Shown: positions 35,408-42,749 of the stretch, one piece after another
How the letters are laid out: every line of letters begins with the position of its first letter
How positions within the stretch are numbered: position 1 is the first letter of the stretch
Source: Gammaproteobacteria bacterium
GTDB lineage: Bacteria; Pseudomonadota; Gammaproteobacteria; Arenicellales; UBA868
NCBI GenBank assembly: GCA_011523045.1
Contig: WTHR01000192.1
Coordinates: 1-42,749, forward strand
Direction: 5' to 3'
Length of the DNA: 42,749 bases
Position numbers and translations under genes: made by a program
The notes under the pieces: model-generated
Databases searched by the model: none
Seen by the model: only the letters and a program-made list of their open reading frames with translations
Told to the model about the DNA's origin: nothing

Positions 35408-36489
35408 CAGGTGCCTAACGGGTAGAGTCGAATCTTGTCCGCAGGAAAAGTCACCGCAACGGCTGTTTGCGCCACCATCGCCGATGGGTCGATGTTCCCG
35501 GAAGATAAGTCGGCCTGCACCGTTGCCCCGCTTTGGTGGAGCTTCACCGTTGCTCGAACAAAGGCCCCAAGGTATTCCAGGGACTCTATCGTCCCCGGAG
35601 TCTGATTCTGCTCTTCTGCAGATCCAGACTCTTTTGCCTCCAGGTGGATATCCTCGGGCCGTACGGCAAGCTGCACCTGCTGACCCGCCTCGAGGTCCGA
35701 TGTGTCAACAGCAATTTCGGTTGCGTCGAGAAGGCATTTGCCGGAACAGGCGACCTTGGCGCTCAGGAAATTCATGGTTCCAATAAAGTCCGCGACAAAC
35801 TGTGAGGCCGGACTCGCGTAAATCTCCTGGGGCGTTCCGATCTGCTCGATGATCCCATGGTTCATCACAACAATCCGATCGGCCATCGTCAACGCCTCTT
35901 CCTGGTCATGGGTCACCATAATTGTGGTGACCGCCAGGCGCCTTTGCAGGTCCTTGATCTCCATTCTGAGGTGGGCACGCACTTTTGCATCCAGCGCCGA
36001 CAAAGGCTCATCTAACAACAGCAATCCCGGAGAAGTCGCTAACGCCCTCGCCAGGGCAACCCGCTGCTGCTGCCCCCCGGAGAGTTGAGCGGGATATTTT
36101 TTCGCCTGATCGGCAAGATCAACGAGCGCCAGCAACTCGGCAACACGTTGACTGATCTCATCTCGCTGAGCGCGCCGACTCTCGAGACCATAAGCCACAT
36201 TCTTTTCCACCGAGAGATTCGGGAAAAGCGCGTAGGATTGGAAAACGATCCCAAAGTCACGCTCCGCCGGAGGAAGCACCGAGATGTCTGCGCCCGCTTG
36301 GGCAATACTTCCTTGCGTCTGGATATCGAGCCCTGCAATGGCGCGCAGTAAGGTGGTTTTCCCACACCCTGAAGGGCCCAGAAAACACACGAACTCGCCT
36401 TGGAACACCTCGAGGGAAATGTCCCGTAAAGCGGTGAATTGACCAAAGTTCTTGGTCAGATTCTCTATCTTTAGAAATACTTCGCTCAT
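35407..36489 (-). CDS. ABC transporter ATP-binding protein (putative 2-aminoethylphosphonate type)
   Basis: 360 residues. Walker A GPSGCGKTT near 39, Q-loop VFQSYALFPNLSV, signature LSGGQQQRVALARAL, Walker B LLLLDEPLSALD and H-loop MVTHDQEEAL are all canonical. The C-terminal third is a TOBE-type regulatory domain with VRPEDIHLEA. This is the layout of CysA/FbpC/PotA-like importers. ATG 36489 is chosen over GTG 36495. It is linked to the permease by a one-base overlap and separated from the binding-protein gene by about 120 bp that hold a terminator-like hairpin. Confidence 0.93.
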   Translation of the reverse strand: MSEVFLKIENLTKNFGQFTALRDISLEVFQGEFVCFLGPSGCGKTTLLRAIAGLDIQTQGSIAQAGADISVLPPAERDFGIVFQSYALFPNLSVEKNVAYGLESRRAQRDEISQRVAELLALVDLADQAKKYPAQLSGGQQQRVALARALATSPGLLLLDEPLSALDAKVRAHLRMEIKDLQRRLAVTTIMVTHDQEEALTMADRIVVMNHGIIEQIGTPQEIYASPASQFVADFIGTMNFLSAKVACSGKCLLDATEIAVDTSDLEAGQQVQLAVRPEDIHLEAKESGSAEEQNQTPGTIESLEYLGAFVRATVKLHQSGATVQADLSSGNIDPSAMVAQTAVAVTFPADKIRLYPLGT

Positions 36490-36550
36490 CAGCACAAAAG
36501 GCTCTGGAGTTTGTGGTTACCCCGCCGCGCAGCAACTGGGCTTTGCCCCA

Positions 36551-36591
36551 AAATAAAACGGCCGATCACTGGTCACACAGCGACCGGCCGT
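36551..36591 (-). terminator. Terminator or attenuator after the binding-protein gene
   Basis: Read on the minus strand, a GC-rich stem ACGGCCG / CGGCCGT (36585-36591 with 36558-36564) encloses an inner GGTC/GACC hairpin and is followed by TTTTATTT. It lies 22 bases behind the binding-protein stop and upstream of the ATPase gene. Partial termination here would give more binding protein than ATPase and permease, as is common in importer operons. Confidence 0.6.
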
Positions 36592-36612
36592 CAAAACGTC
36601 AGGACTGTGTTC

Positions 36613-37644
36613 CTAGCTCTTTGGTTCCGATTTTGAATCGTAGCGTTTTTGCCACTCGGCAAGAATACGCTTACGGTTTTCTGCCGCCCATTCAAAGTCG
36701 TTGTCGATCATGGCCTGAGGAATATTCTCAGGGAAATGCTCAACCGGCTTGGCGAGGCGCTGGATACCGATAACCGCATAGCCTTCGTTATACATCTTGT
36801 TGGCCTTTTCGCTGACTGACCAATCCACCAGGGTCTTGGCCGCATCAAGCTTCTTGGTTCCCTTTACGATCGCTGTCGCTTCCATGTCCCAGCCGATACC
36901 TTCACTGGGGATAATGACCTCAAGAGGTGCGCCTGCGGCCTTGGACTTTGCGCCTCGGAATGCAAACGACACCCCGATTGCCACCTCGCCTCTTGCGGCC
37001 TGCTTGCAGGGCTTGGAGCCGGAATGGGTGTAATGATCAATGTTCTGATGCAGTTGATCCATGAACGCCCAACCACCGTCTTCGCCAAACATCTGAAGCC
37101 AGCTGGAAACATCAAGAAAGCCCGTTCCGGAGGAATTCGGATTGGGCATTGCGATGTGTCCCTTGTAGACCGGCTTGGTCAGATCCTTCCAGGAGGAAGG
37201 CATTGGCAGGTTGTGCTTGTCGGATTCGACGGTATTTACGCAGACTGCCGCCACCCAAGCGTCCATTCCCGTCCAGGTAGGTGGATTGGATTTATCGCGG
37301 AACTTTGAATCAAGCCCATCCAGCCCATTAGGCGCGTAGGCATGCAGCATTCCCTCCCCTTTCATCAACAGCAGGCTGGTCGCGGCAAGGCCCCATATGA
37401 CATCTGCACGCGGGTTTTCTTTCTCCGCCAACAGCTTTGCCGTTACGATGCCGGTGGAGTCACGGACCCAATTGATTTTTATATCGGGGTGATCTTCATT
37501 AAATCGCGCTGCATATTTTTTAAGGTCCTCAGCCTCGACTGCGGTATAGACCGTAAGTTCCGTCGCAGCAAAGGTGGCATGGCTGAGGCCGAATGCCAAA
37601 GCGGCCGCAAGGCCGACGCGAACACCAGATAAACCGTTTTTCAT
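36613..37644 (-). CDS. Periplasmic substrate-binding protein, putative 2-aminoethylphosphonate ABC transporter
   Basis: 343 residues. Residues 1-27 (MKNGLSGVRVGLAAALAFGL then SHATFAA) are a signal peptide. The mature part starts with ELTVYTAVEAEDLKKYAARF, an iron/AEP-type binding-protein opening. WVRDSTGIVTAKLLAEKENP, ADVIWGLAATSLLLMKGEGM and NPNSSGTGFLDVSSWLQMFG match my memory of the family annotated as putative 2-aminoethylphosphonate-binding proteins (phnS2). This is the strongest pointer to the substrate, but iron(III) or polyamine-type relatives cannot be ruled out. AGGAGGAG precedes the ATG. First gene of the operon, with promoter elements upstream; no phosphonate catabolic genes (phnW, phnX, phnY) lie nearby. 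Confidence 0.85.
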   Translation of the reverse strand: MKNGLSGVRVGLAAALAFGLSHATFAATELTVYTAVEAEDLKKYAARFNEDHPDIKINWVRDSTGIVTAKLLAEKENPRADVIWGLAATSLLLMKGEGMLHAYAPNGLDGLDSKFRDKSNPPTWTGMDAWVAAVCVNTVESDKHNLPMPSSWKDLTKPVYKGHIAMPNPNSSGTGFLDVSSWLQMFGEDGGWAFMDQLHQNIDHYTHSGSKPCKQAARGEVAIGVSFAFRGAKSKAAGAPLEVIIPSEGIGWDMEATAIVKGTKKLDAAKTLVDWSVSEKANKMYNEGYAVIGIQRLAKPVEHFPENIPQAMIDNDFEWAAENRKRILAEWQKRYDSKSEPKS

Positions 37645-37714
37645 CTGCTCCTCCTATCAGTTAAGTAAATACGTTACCGGGTACCTCACCGGATGCGTAT
37701 CATCACTATTGTTT

Positions 37715-37732
37715 TTTACAGAAAGATGACAC
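37715..37732 (-). promoter_or_regulatory. Candidate PHO box upstream of the AEP-type importer
   Basis: On the minus strand GTGTCAT-CTTT-CTGTAAA resembles the PhoB box (two CTGTCAT heptamers, 4-base spacer): 6/7 and 5/7 matches with the right spacing. It lies about 70 bases upstream of the binding-protein start. The expected -10 box about 10 bases downstream is poor, so the match may be fortuitous. Confidence 0.35.
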
Positions 37733-37743
37733 AACGTAGTCCC

Positions 37744-37772
37744 ATAGTAGTGTCTTTGGTTGCTTGAGACAA
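37744..37772 (-). promoter_or_regulatory. Possible sigma70-type promoter for the AEP-type importer operon
   Basis: On the minus strand TTGTCT (37767-37772) and TACTAT (37744-37749) are separated by 17 bases, a fair -35/-10 pair. A start about 7 bases downstream would give a leader of about 93 bases before ATG 37644. If this promoter is real, the candidate PHO box lies downstream of its start point, so the two predictions compete. Confidence 0.4.
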
Positions 37773-37818
37773 CAAAATGGGTTTTGGCGTGCGAAACTGC
37801 CGCCACGACACTGCTTAC

Positions 37819-38907
37819 CTAGCGATTCACGCTGATTTGTTGCGTTTCGCGGTGTCTGGCCAGGGCCAACTGGATCAATTCATCGATCAGGGCAGGATAG
37901 GCAATACCGCTCGCCTGCCAGAGCCGGGGATACATACTGATGGGCGTAAAACCGGGCATGGTGTTGATCTCGTTCAAGAAAATGTCGCCGGAAGAAGTCA
38001 TAAGGAAATCAACACGTCCGAGACCGGCACAGTCTATCGAGCGAAAGGCATCCACCGACATTCTCTGAATCTCGGCACTGACCGATTCCGGCAGTTCGGC
38101 TGGGACAATCAACTGGGAGCGGTCATCAATATATTTGGTGGTGTAGTCATAGAACTCAGCCCCGGGAATGATCTCTCCGATGACGGAGGCTTTGGGATCA
38201 TCATTACCCAACACGGCGCATTCGAGTTCCCGTGCGTTTTCTACCGAAGCCTCCACCATTATCTTTAGGTCGTAACCTGCAGCAAGATCCATAGCACTCT
38301 CAAGCGACTGGGTGTCGTGCACCTTCGAAATGCCAATACTGGAGCCGAGGTTCACCGGCTTAACGAACAGCGGGTAGCGTAGTTTGGCTTCGATACCTTC
38401 AAGCGTACCCTGACGGTCGACATTCCACGCGCTGCGACGAATCACCAGGTAATCCGTCTGACGCAATCCAGCCTGAGCAAAGACTGCTCGGGCCAACTCT
38501 TTATCCATCCCCACCGCGGATGCGGCTATTCCTGCTCCCACGTACGCGACTTCGACCAGTTCGAGCAGACCCTGCACAGACCCGTCTTCCCCGCGAGGCC
38601 CGTGCAACAGAGGGAATACGACGTCGAAAGCGGCACCGCCCACAGGGTTGCCGTCCAGCGCCACGAGGTCACGCTGACCAGCGCCCAGCTGTACCGGCGA
38701 GCCGTTGCCATTGGAAACCTCGCTCTGCTCCAGCAGAGAGGCGTCACCATCCTCGAGAAACCACTGCCCCGTCCGGGAGATCCCGGCAAGGATCACTTCA
38801 TACTTATCGGCATCAATTGCCTGGTACACCGACCGCGCGGAGACTACCGACACCTCATGCTCGGCGGACTGACCGCCGAACAGCAACAGGACTCGAGTCT
38901 TACTCAT
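37819..38907 (-). CDS. ddl: D-alanine-D-alanine ligase
   Basis: 362 residues from ATG 38907 (a TTG at 38922 is also open). ATP-grasp enzyme that joins two D-Ala for the peptidoglycan pentapeptide. Seen: VLLLFGGQSAEHEVSVVSA with the phosphate-binding serine loop, FPLLHGPRGEDGSVQGLLEL, YVGAGIAASAVGMDKELAR, PLFVKPVNLGSSIGISKV, ELECAVLGND, YDYTTKY with the active-site loop tyrosine, and FLNEINTMPGFTPISMYPRL. The length and inserts are those of the longer DdlA subgroup. It lies 41 bp behind a class IV aminotransferase gene on the same strand, so the two may cooperate in D-alanine metabolism. Confidence 0.95.
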   Translation of the reverse strand: MSKTRVLLLFGGQSAEHEVSVVSARSVYQAIDADKYEVILAGISRTGQWFLEDGDASLLEQSEVSNGNGSPVQLGAGQRDLVALDGNPVGGAAFDVVFPLLHGPRGEDGSVQGLLELVEVAYVGAGIAASAVGMDKELARAVFAQAGLRQTDYLVIRRSAWNVDRQGTLEGIEAKLRYPLFVKPVNLGSSIGISKVHDTQSLESAMDLAAGYDLKIMVEASVENARELECAVLGNDDPKASVIGEIIPGAEFYDYTTKYIDDRSQLIVPAELPESVSAEIQRMSVDAFRSIDCAGLGRVDFLMTSSGDIFLNEINTMPGFTPISMYPRLWQASGIAYPALIDELIQLALARHRETQQISVNR

Positions 38908-38948
38908 GCCGGGGGAGTCCAAACACTCTGACTGGCTGAAAACCCGGG

Positions 38949-39857
38949 TTAGACCAGGGCGTCCTGCGCGTGCTCCGAGATATGGGCCTCGACATAGTCT
39001 GAGAAGATTTGTCGAGTCTGGCGGGTCACCTCACCGCCGCCAACCGGAAATTCAAGGCGTTCGCCGTCAAGCAGTGTCAGCGAGACCACCGGCATGACCT
39101 CTCGCGTGGCGCTGGTAATAAAACACTCTGTCGCATCGAGCAGTTCATTGACGTGCACATCTTCCTCAAAACTTTCCATCTCGGCAGCTTGAAGTGCGCG
39201 ATGTACGTGTTTCTTGGTCAATCCTTTAAGGTTTCCGGATCCTGGTGTTACCAGTCTGCCACGGATCAGGAACCACACATTGCTGTTCGCAGCTTCCGTA
39301 ACAAAACCATCGCGGTTCAACATGACGCAGTCATCGGCGCCGGCTTCTCTCGCCTCAGTCAGCCCCATAATATTGTTCAGATAGTTTCCGCCTTTGATGT
39401 TGGGGTCGAGGGAATTCACAGGATTACGCCGCACATTGGGAATTGCCATATTGACCCCCCGCTCGTAGAAGACAGGATTCCACGATGGCAAAGCCTTGAC
39501 GATGATGACATACCGGGTCTTGAGGCTTGGATCCGGATATAGGTCAACGGCCCCCTCTCCCCGGGTGATCTGATAACGCACATAAGCATCTGATTCGCGG
39601 GAAATGCCCGCCTCTATAGCAGTTCGGCGAATCTCCTCCAGAAGCTGCTCTCGAGACTGGCTGATCTGCATTTGAATCAGCTGGGCGGAATTCTCAAGAC
39701 GCTCAAAATGGTCCTCGAGGAAAAGCGGCACAGCCCGATAGGTTCGAAACACCTCATACACCGAGTCTCCGTAAAGAAACCCTCGATCCAGAACCGGGAT
39801 CGACGCTTTGTCTGCTGCAGAAATAATGCCATCCACATTTGCGGTAGAGCTGATCAT
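38949..39857 (-). CDS. PLP aminotransferase class IV (D-amino acid or branched-chain type)
   Basis: 302 residues from ATG 39857 (TTG 39863 also open). Fold-type IV features: PVLDRGFLYGDSVYEVFRTY, VRYQITRGEG, a PLP lysine in DPNIKGGNYLNNIMGLTEAR, DDCVMLNRDGFVTEAANSNV and ECFITSATREVMPVV. The family includes D-amino acid aminotransferase, branched-chain aminotransferase and aminodeoxychorismate lyase. The lysine block is closer to the branched-chain type, while the ddl neighbour favours a D-alanine role, so the substrate is left open. It diverges from the EamA transporter gene across about 210 bp. Confidence 0.85.
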   Translation of the reverse strand: MISSTANVDGIISAADKASIPVLDRGFLYGDSVYEVFRTYRAVPLFLEDHFERLENSAQLIQMQISQSREQLLEEIRRTAIEAGISRESDAYVRYQITRGEGAVDLYPDPSLKTRYVIIVKALPSWNPVFYERGVNMAIPNVRRNPVNSLDPNIKGGNYLNNIMGLTEAREAGADDCVMLNRDGFVTEAANSNVWFLIRGRLVTPGSGNLKGLTKKHVHRALQAAEMESFEEDVHVNELLDATECFITSATREVMPVVSLTLLDGERLEFPVGGGEVTRQTRQIFSDYVEAHISEHAQDALV

Positions 39858-40067
39858 CGGCAAACACGCTCTCTTGGCGCGGGTAACGCTTTTTGAATCT
39901 TTTCTGTCATTGGACGTTTGCGCTTCGTGACTTGATGGAAGCCATTATGATACCGCTCTTTGCTCTGGGGATCGTGCAGAGCAGAACGTTGTCCAAGAAG
40001 ACAGAATTCGCAATCAAACGAACCTGTACGCTCCCTGGGAAAGAGCAACCCCTTTGAACTGTGTTCT

Positions 40068-40991
40068 ATGTCGATCTCTCAAATTCTAAACAACGGCCAT
40101 CTGGGGCTGGCGAGGTCTGCGTGCCTTCTGGGCGGCGCGCTTTGGGGCGCCTACTGGATCCCCCTCAGGCATCTCGACACAGCTGGGTTTTCGGGAACTC
40201 TTGCTGCAGGACTGATCCACGTCATCCCAGCTCTGATTCTCGTGCCTTTGATGATCTTTCGATACCAGAGTGTTCGTCGAGGCGGGATAGCGCTTCAGGC
40301 GACAGGCGCCGCGATGGGATTGGCTCTTTTGCTTTATTCCACCGCGTTTCTTTATACCGACGTGATCCGAGCCACCCTGCTTTTTTACCTCACCCCGGTT
40401 TGGGGCGCGCTTATCGCTAGGGTCTGGCTCTTTGAGAAAATTTCGGTCGATAGGGTATTCGGAATTGCTTTGGGCTTCGCTGGGATGCTAGTGATTTTCA
40501 ACGTGGATGAGGGAATCCCCCTGCCACAAAATCCCGGCGACTGGATGGGCCTCGCCTCGGGGATCATCTGGGCCATAGCGGCTACGCTGACGAGGCAATT
40601 CCCCGACCAGCCCGCGATTGATGTGGTAACTTCCTGGATGATTTGGGCAAGCCTATTGGCTATTCTGGCACTCGCCATTTTGCCGGCAAATATCAGTATT
40701 CCGCCAGCTGAGGCGTTTATATCTGTGATGCCCTGGCTTATTCCGCTTAGCCTCGGAGTCGTGCTACCGGTCTACCTTGCGGTAACGTGGGGATTGCCTC
40801 AACTGAACCCAGGCACATCCGGGCTCTTGTTTATGACGGAAATCAGCGTTGCGACCATCACCGCTGCTTGGTTAACCAGTGAGGTCATCGGGCCCCGTGA
40901 AATCGCGGGAATCGCGCTGATCAGTCTCGCCGGGCTGTCTGAAGTACTGTTGCCTATGGCGCGAAGAGTGCTTCGCTTGAGCGCACCCTGA
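40068..40991 (+). CDS. EamA/DMT-family transporter
   Basis: 307 residues from ATG 40068, with about ten hydrophobic segments arranged as two EamA repeats. The first repeat begins near ACLLGGALWGAYWIPLRHL, and the strand GLALLLYSTAFLYTDVIRAT with LLFYLTPVWGALIARVWLFE is the most typical DMT piece; the second begins at DWMGLASGIIWAIAATLTRQ. These are inner-membrane exporters of metabolites or amino acids; the substrate cannot be told. The frame is open from 39960, but the added N-terminus is hydrophilic and cysteine-rich and not family-like. It stands alone: divergent from the aminotransferase gene and followed by a non-coding gap. Confidence 0.88.
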   Translation: MSISQILNNGHLGLARSACLLGGALWGAYWIPLRHLDTAGFSGTLAAGLIHVIPALILVPLMIFRYQSVRRGGIALQATGAAMGLALLLYSTAFLYTDVIRATLLFYLTPVWGALIARVWLFEKISVDRVFGIALGFAGMLVIFNVDEGIPLPQNPGDWMGLASGIIWAIAATLTRQFPDQPAIDVVTSWMIWASLLAILALAILPANISIPPAEAFISVMPWLIPLSLGVVLPVYLAVTWGLPQLNPGTSGLLFMTEISVATITAAWLTSEVIGPREIAGIALISLAGLSEVLLPMARRVLRLSAP

Positions 40992-41379
40992 TCCGGGTTG
41001 CACGCCAATTTGGACTTATCGGCGTTTTGGCTGACCTGCAGAGCGGCTGCCCGGTCGATTTGAGGGGTGTTCCGGGAAGGGTTCTCCGGGAAGCCAGACG
41101 CTCCATTCAGGGAACGGCTCGCTTCGCTGACTGCCGAGGTTCGAATCGCGGGATTTTGGGAAATCTGCTTTTTTGCTGACCTTGGGGTGGCGCCTGCTGA
41201 ACCAGCGATCTCTGAGACGGGTACCGCTGCCCTTCTCACCAACGTCCGTACCGGTTTGGGTGGTGTAAGTCTTATCGTATTCCAAAAGGGTGCTCCCAAG
41301 CCTCGGGGGTCAATAGTGAACGTCGAGCGATTTCCAACGAGAGCAGGATTCTAACCGCCGACAGCGCTTGTGTGCGCGC
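40992..41379. other. 388-bp gap without a recognisable gene
   Basis: No reading frame here resembles a known protein; the best plus-strand frame (41067-41354) has no Shine-Dalgarno and no family motif. A short GC stem with a T-run near its left end may terminate the EamA transcript. TCCGGGAAG occurs twice within 30 bases (around 41069 and 41085). No tRNA or known RNA structure was found. Confidence 0.5.
41002..41028 (+). terminator. Weak terminator-like hairpin after the EamA gene
   Basis: ACGCC (41002-41006) can pair with GGCGT (41021-41025) across a 14-base loop, followed by TTT. The stem has only five pairs, so termination would be inefficient; it lies 10 bases past the EamA stop. Confidence 0.25.
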
Positions 41380-42546
41380 CTAACTTGCCTCGGCCACCGC
41401 TGCGGCAACACGTGGAGCTACTCTGCTATCGAGAGCATCCGGGAGAATCAGGTCAGCGGTCGGTGACTCAACACAGGCGGCGAGCGCCCTGGCTGCTGCC
41501 AGTTTCATCTCCTCCGTGATTCGCTGCGCACCGGCATCCAAAGCGCCGCGAAAGATCCCCGGAAAGGCCAGCACGTTGTTCACCTGATTGGGAAAGTCGC
41601 TGCGACCGGTACCCACCACGGCTGCCCCAGCGTCACGAGCCACATCCGGCATGATCTCAGGAATGGGATTAGCCATCGCCAGAATAATCGGCGTATCCGA
41701 CATTGACTTGATGTGTGAACCATTCAAGAGATCACCCTTGCTCACGCCGATGAAGACGTCAGCGCCCTGCAAAACATCCTCCAGCTTCCCGGATCGGTTT
41801 GCTTGGTTTGTATATCGGAGAAGTTCCTCCTTCTCCGGAGTCAATCCTTCGCGTCCGGCATGAATCGCACCTTTCGAGTCACAAACAATGACTTCTTTCA
41901 TGGGTCGGCACACACTCGGATCATGACCGACGCAGCATAACAGCCGGGCAATGGCAGTCCCGGCCGCTCCGGCCCCATTGATGACGGCCGTCATCTCAGT
42001 CAACTCCCGCCCGACAACAGCGGCGGCATTCAGCAATGCGGCCAATAGAACAATTGCCGTCCCGTGCTGGTCGTCATGAAATACCGGAATACCCAAATCC
42101 TGAAGCGCGGCTTCTACCTCAAAGCATCGGGGCGCGGCTATGTCTTCCAGATTAATGCCGCCGAATACAGGAGCTATGCGGCGCACCGTTTCAATAATCT
42201 CGGACGCGTCCTGGGTGTCAACGCAAATGGGCCATGCAGCAATTCCGGCAAATTCACTGAACAACAGGGCCTTGCCTTCCATAACGGGAATCGCAGCATG
42301 GGGGCCTATATTCCCAAGGCCCAACACTGCTGAGCCATCACTAACCACCGCGACGGAATTATTCTTGATGGTCAGGTCACGCGCACGCGAGACGTCTCCC
42401 GCAATCACCTCGCAGGGACGCGCCACTCCCGGGGTATAGGCGAGCGAGAGATCATCGCGGCTCTGCACAGGAACTCTCGAATGGATCCCTATCTTGCCCC
42501 GCAGTTGCTCATGGACAATCAGGCTACGATCAAAAAAGTCTGTCAT
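41380..42546 (-). CDS. Malic enzyme, single-domain (no phosphotransacetylase-like tail)
   Basis: 388 residues; decarboxylates malate to pyruvate with NAD(P)+. The N-terminal domain has KIGIHSRVPVQSRDDLSLAY and YTPGVARPCE, and VVSDGSAVLGLGNIGPHAAI with KALLF is the typical nucleotide/malate block. FGGINLEDIAAPRCFEVE and the metal-binding VFHDDQHGTAIV follow, then the Rossmann motif INGAGAAGTAIARLL and AMANPIPEI. It ends near residue 388, so the C-terminal phosphotransacetylase-like domain of long MaeB-type enzymes (about 760) is absent; its length matches the short bacterial type such as Bacillus YtsJ. Cofactor preference is not deducible. It lies 42 bp behind the sulfatase gene on the same strand. 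Confidence 0.93.
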   Translation of the reverse strand: MTDFFDRSLIVHEQLRGKIGIHSRVPVQSRDDLSLAYTPGVARPCEVIAGDVSRARDLTIKNNSVAVVSDGSAVLGLGNIGPHAAIPVMEGKALLFSEFAGIAAWPICVDTQDASEIIETVRRIAPVFGGINLEDIAAPRCFEVEAALQDLGIPVFHDDQHGTAIVLLAALLNAAAVVGRELTEMTAVINGAGAAGTAIARLLCCVGHDPSVCRPMKEVIVCDSKGAIHAGREGLTPEKEELLRYTNQANRSGKLEDVLQGADVFIGVSKGDLLNGSHIKSMSDTPIILAMANPIPEIMPDVARDAGAAVVGTGRSDFPNQVNNVLAFPGIFRGALDAGAQRITEEMKLAAARALAACVESPTADLILPDALDSRVAPRVAAAVAEAS

Positions 42547-42588
42547 GAACCAGGTATCCTCCCTTGCCGACTAACGCATCTAACAGCG

Positions 42589-42749
42589 TCAGGGTGCCGC
42601 CGTGTCAATGGTCACACGCTTGACGGATCCGGTGAACTTTGAGTCGCGAACGTTTTCAAACGCGGCTACGACCTGCGTCGCGTCGTCTTTGCCCACATCC
42701 GCCGTCTCGTCACCAGAGAACACAGCGGGCGTGGTGCGCTCTACACGTC
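42589..42749 (-). CDS. Sulfatase (arylsulfatase), C-terminal fragment cut by window edge
   Basis: The last 53 codons of a minus-strand gene whose start lies beyond the window. The tail FSGDETADVGKDDATQVV followed by KFTGSVKRVTIDTAAP matches the C-terminal end of type I arylsulfatases (ADETxDVG-D-GTPV, then FTGxIKKVTI). These hydrolyse sulfate esters using a formylglycine residue, which would be in the missing part. The stop TGA is at 42591-42589. Assignment rests on this tail alone. Confidence 0.72.
   Translation of the reverse strand, partial: RVERTTPAVFSGDETADVGKDDATQVVAAFENVRDSKFTGSVKRVTIDTAAP

Noticed and set aside
41138-41160. tRNA-like T-loop GGTTCGAATC
   Set aside because: The flanking five bases on each side do not pair, and no acceptor, D or anticodon arm can be drawn around it.
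41067-41354. 95-codon plus-strand frame in the gap before the malic enzyme gene
   Set aside because: No Shine-Dalgarno, no family similarity and no coupling to a neighbour; not supported as a gene.

Overview
The window is a dense, mostly metabolic stretch of a bacterial chromosome, about 42.7 kb with roughly 95% coding. Moderately high GC, a dapA-purC neighbourhood, full-length single-chain PurL, Prc, AvtA, YpeA, GloA, PrpE and choline-dehydrogenase-like proteins of proteobacterial type suggest a heterotrophic gammaproteobacterium. A marine lifestyle is plausible (propionyl-CoA pathway, choline oxidation, aminoethylphosphonate-type uptake, a sulfatase) but is inference only. I see no rRNA, tRNA, CRISPR array, insertion sequence, prophage or defence island.

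Layout. 1-5.9 kb (minus strand): partial purL, purC, dapA and an LD-carboxypeptidase, i.e. purine, lysine/peptidoglycan precursor and murein-recycling functions. 6-16.1 kb: a glycosyltransferase-rich block. An unusual ABC exporter (minus) diverges from a tightly coupled plus-strand operon (two GT4 glycosyltransferases, a histidine phosphatase, a DmpA-type aminopeptidase). That operon collides tail to tail with a coupled minus-strand operon (MaoC hydratase, two MurG-like glycosyltransferases, a GNAT acetyltransferase). Together they look like an uncharacterised envelope-glycan or glycolipid assembly and export locus.

16.2-29.6 kb: acyl-CoA metabolism. An acyl-CoA synthetase (plus) faces a minus-strand operon prpE, methylmalonyl-CoA mutase, pccB and a MOSC protein, which would convert propionate to succinyl-CoA with PccA and epimerase supplied from elsewhere. 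A plus-strand operon follows: an enoyl-CoA hydratase carrying a one-base frameshift near its 3' end, mtnA (methionine salvage), prc (periplasmic protease) and avtA (transaminase).

29.6-37.7 kb: NUDIX hydrolase and BetA-like choline dehydrogenase, HAD phosphatase, dual-specificity-type phosphatase, glyoxalase I, then a three-gene ABC importer of the putative 2-aminoethylphosphonate type (binding protein, terminator/attenuator, ATPase, fused permease), with a candidate PHO box upstream. 37.8-42.7 kb: ddl with a class IV aminotransferase, an EamA transporter, a non-coding 388-bp gap, a single-domain malic enzyme and the C-terminal tail of a sulfatase.

The best candidates for new biology are the ABC exporter, whose nucleotide-binding domain appears to contain three tandem copies of its helical subdomain and lacks several normally invariant residues, and the glycosyltransferase locus it sits in.
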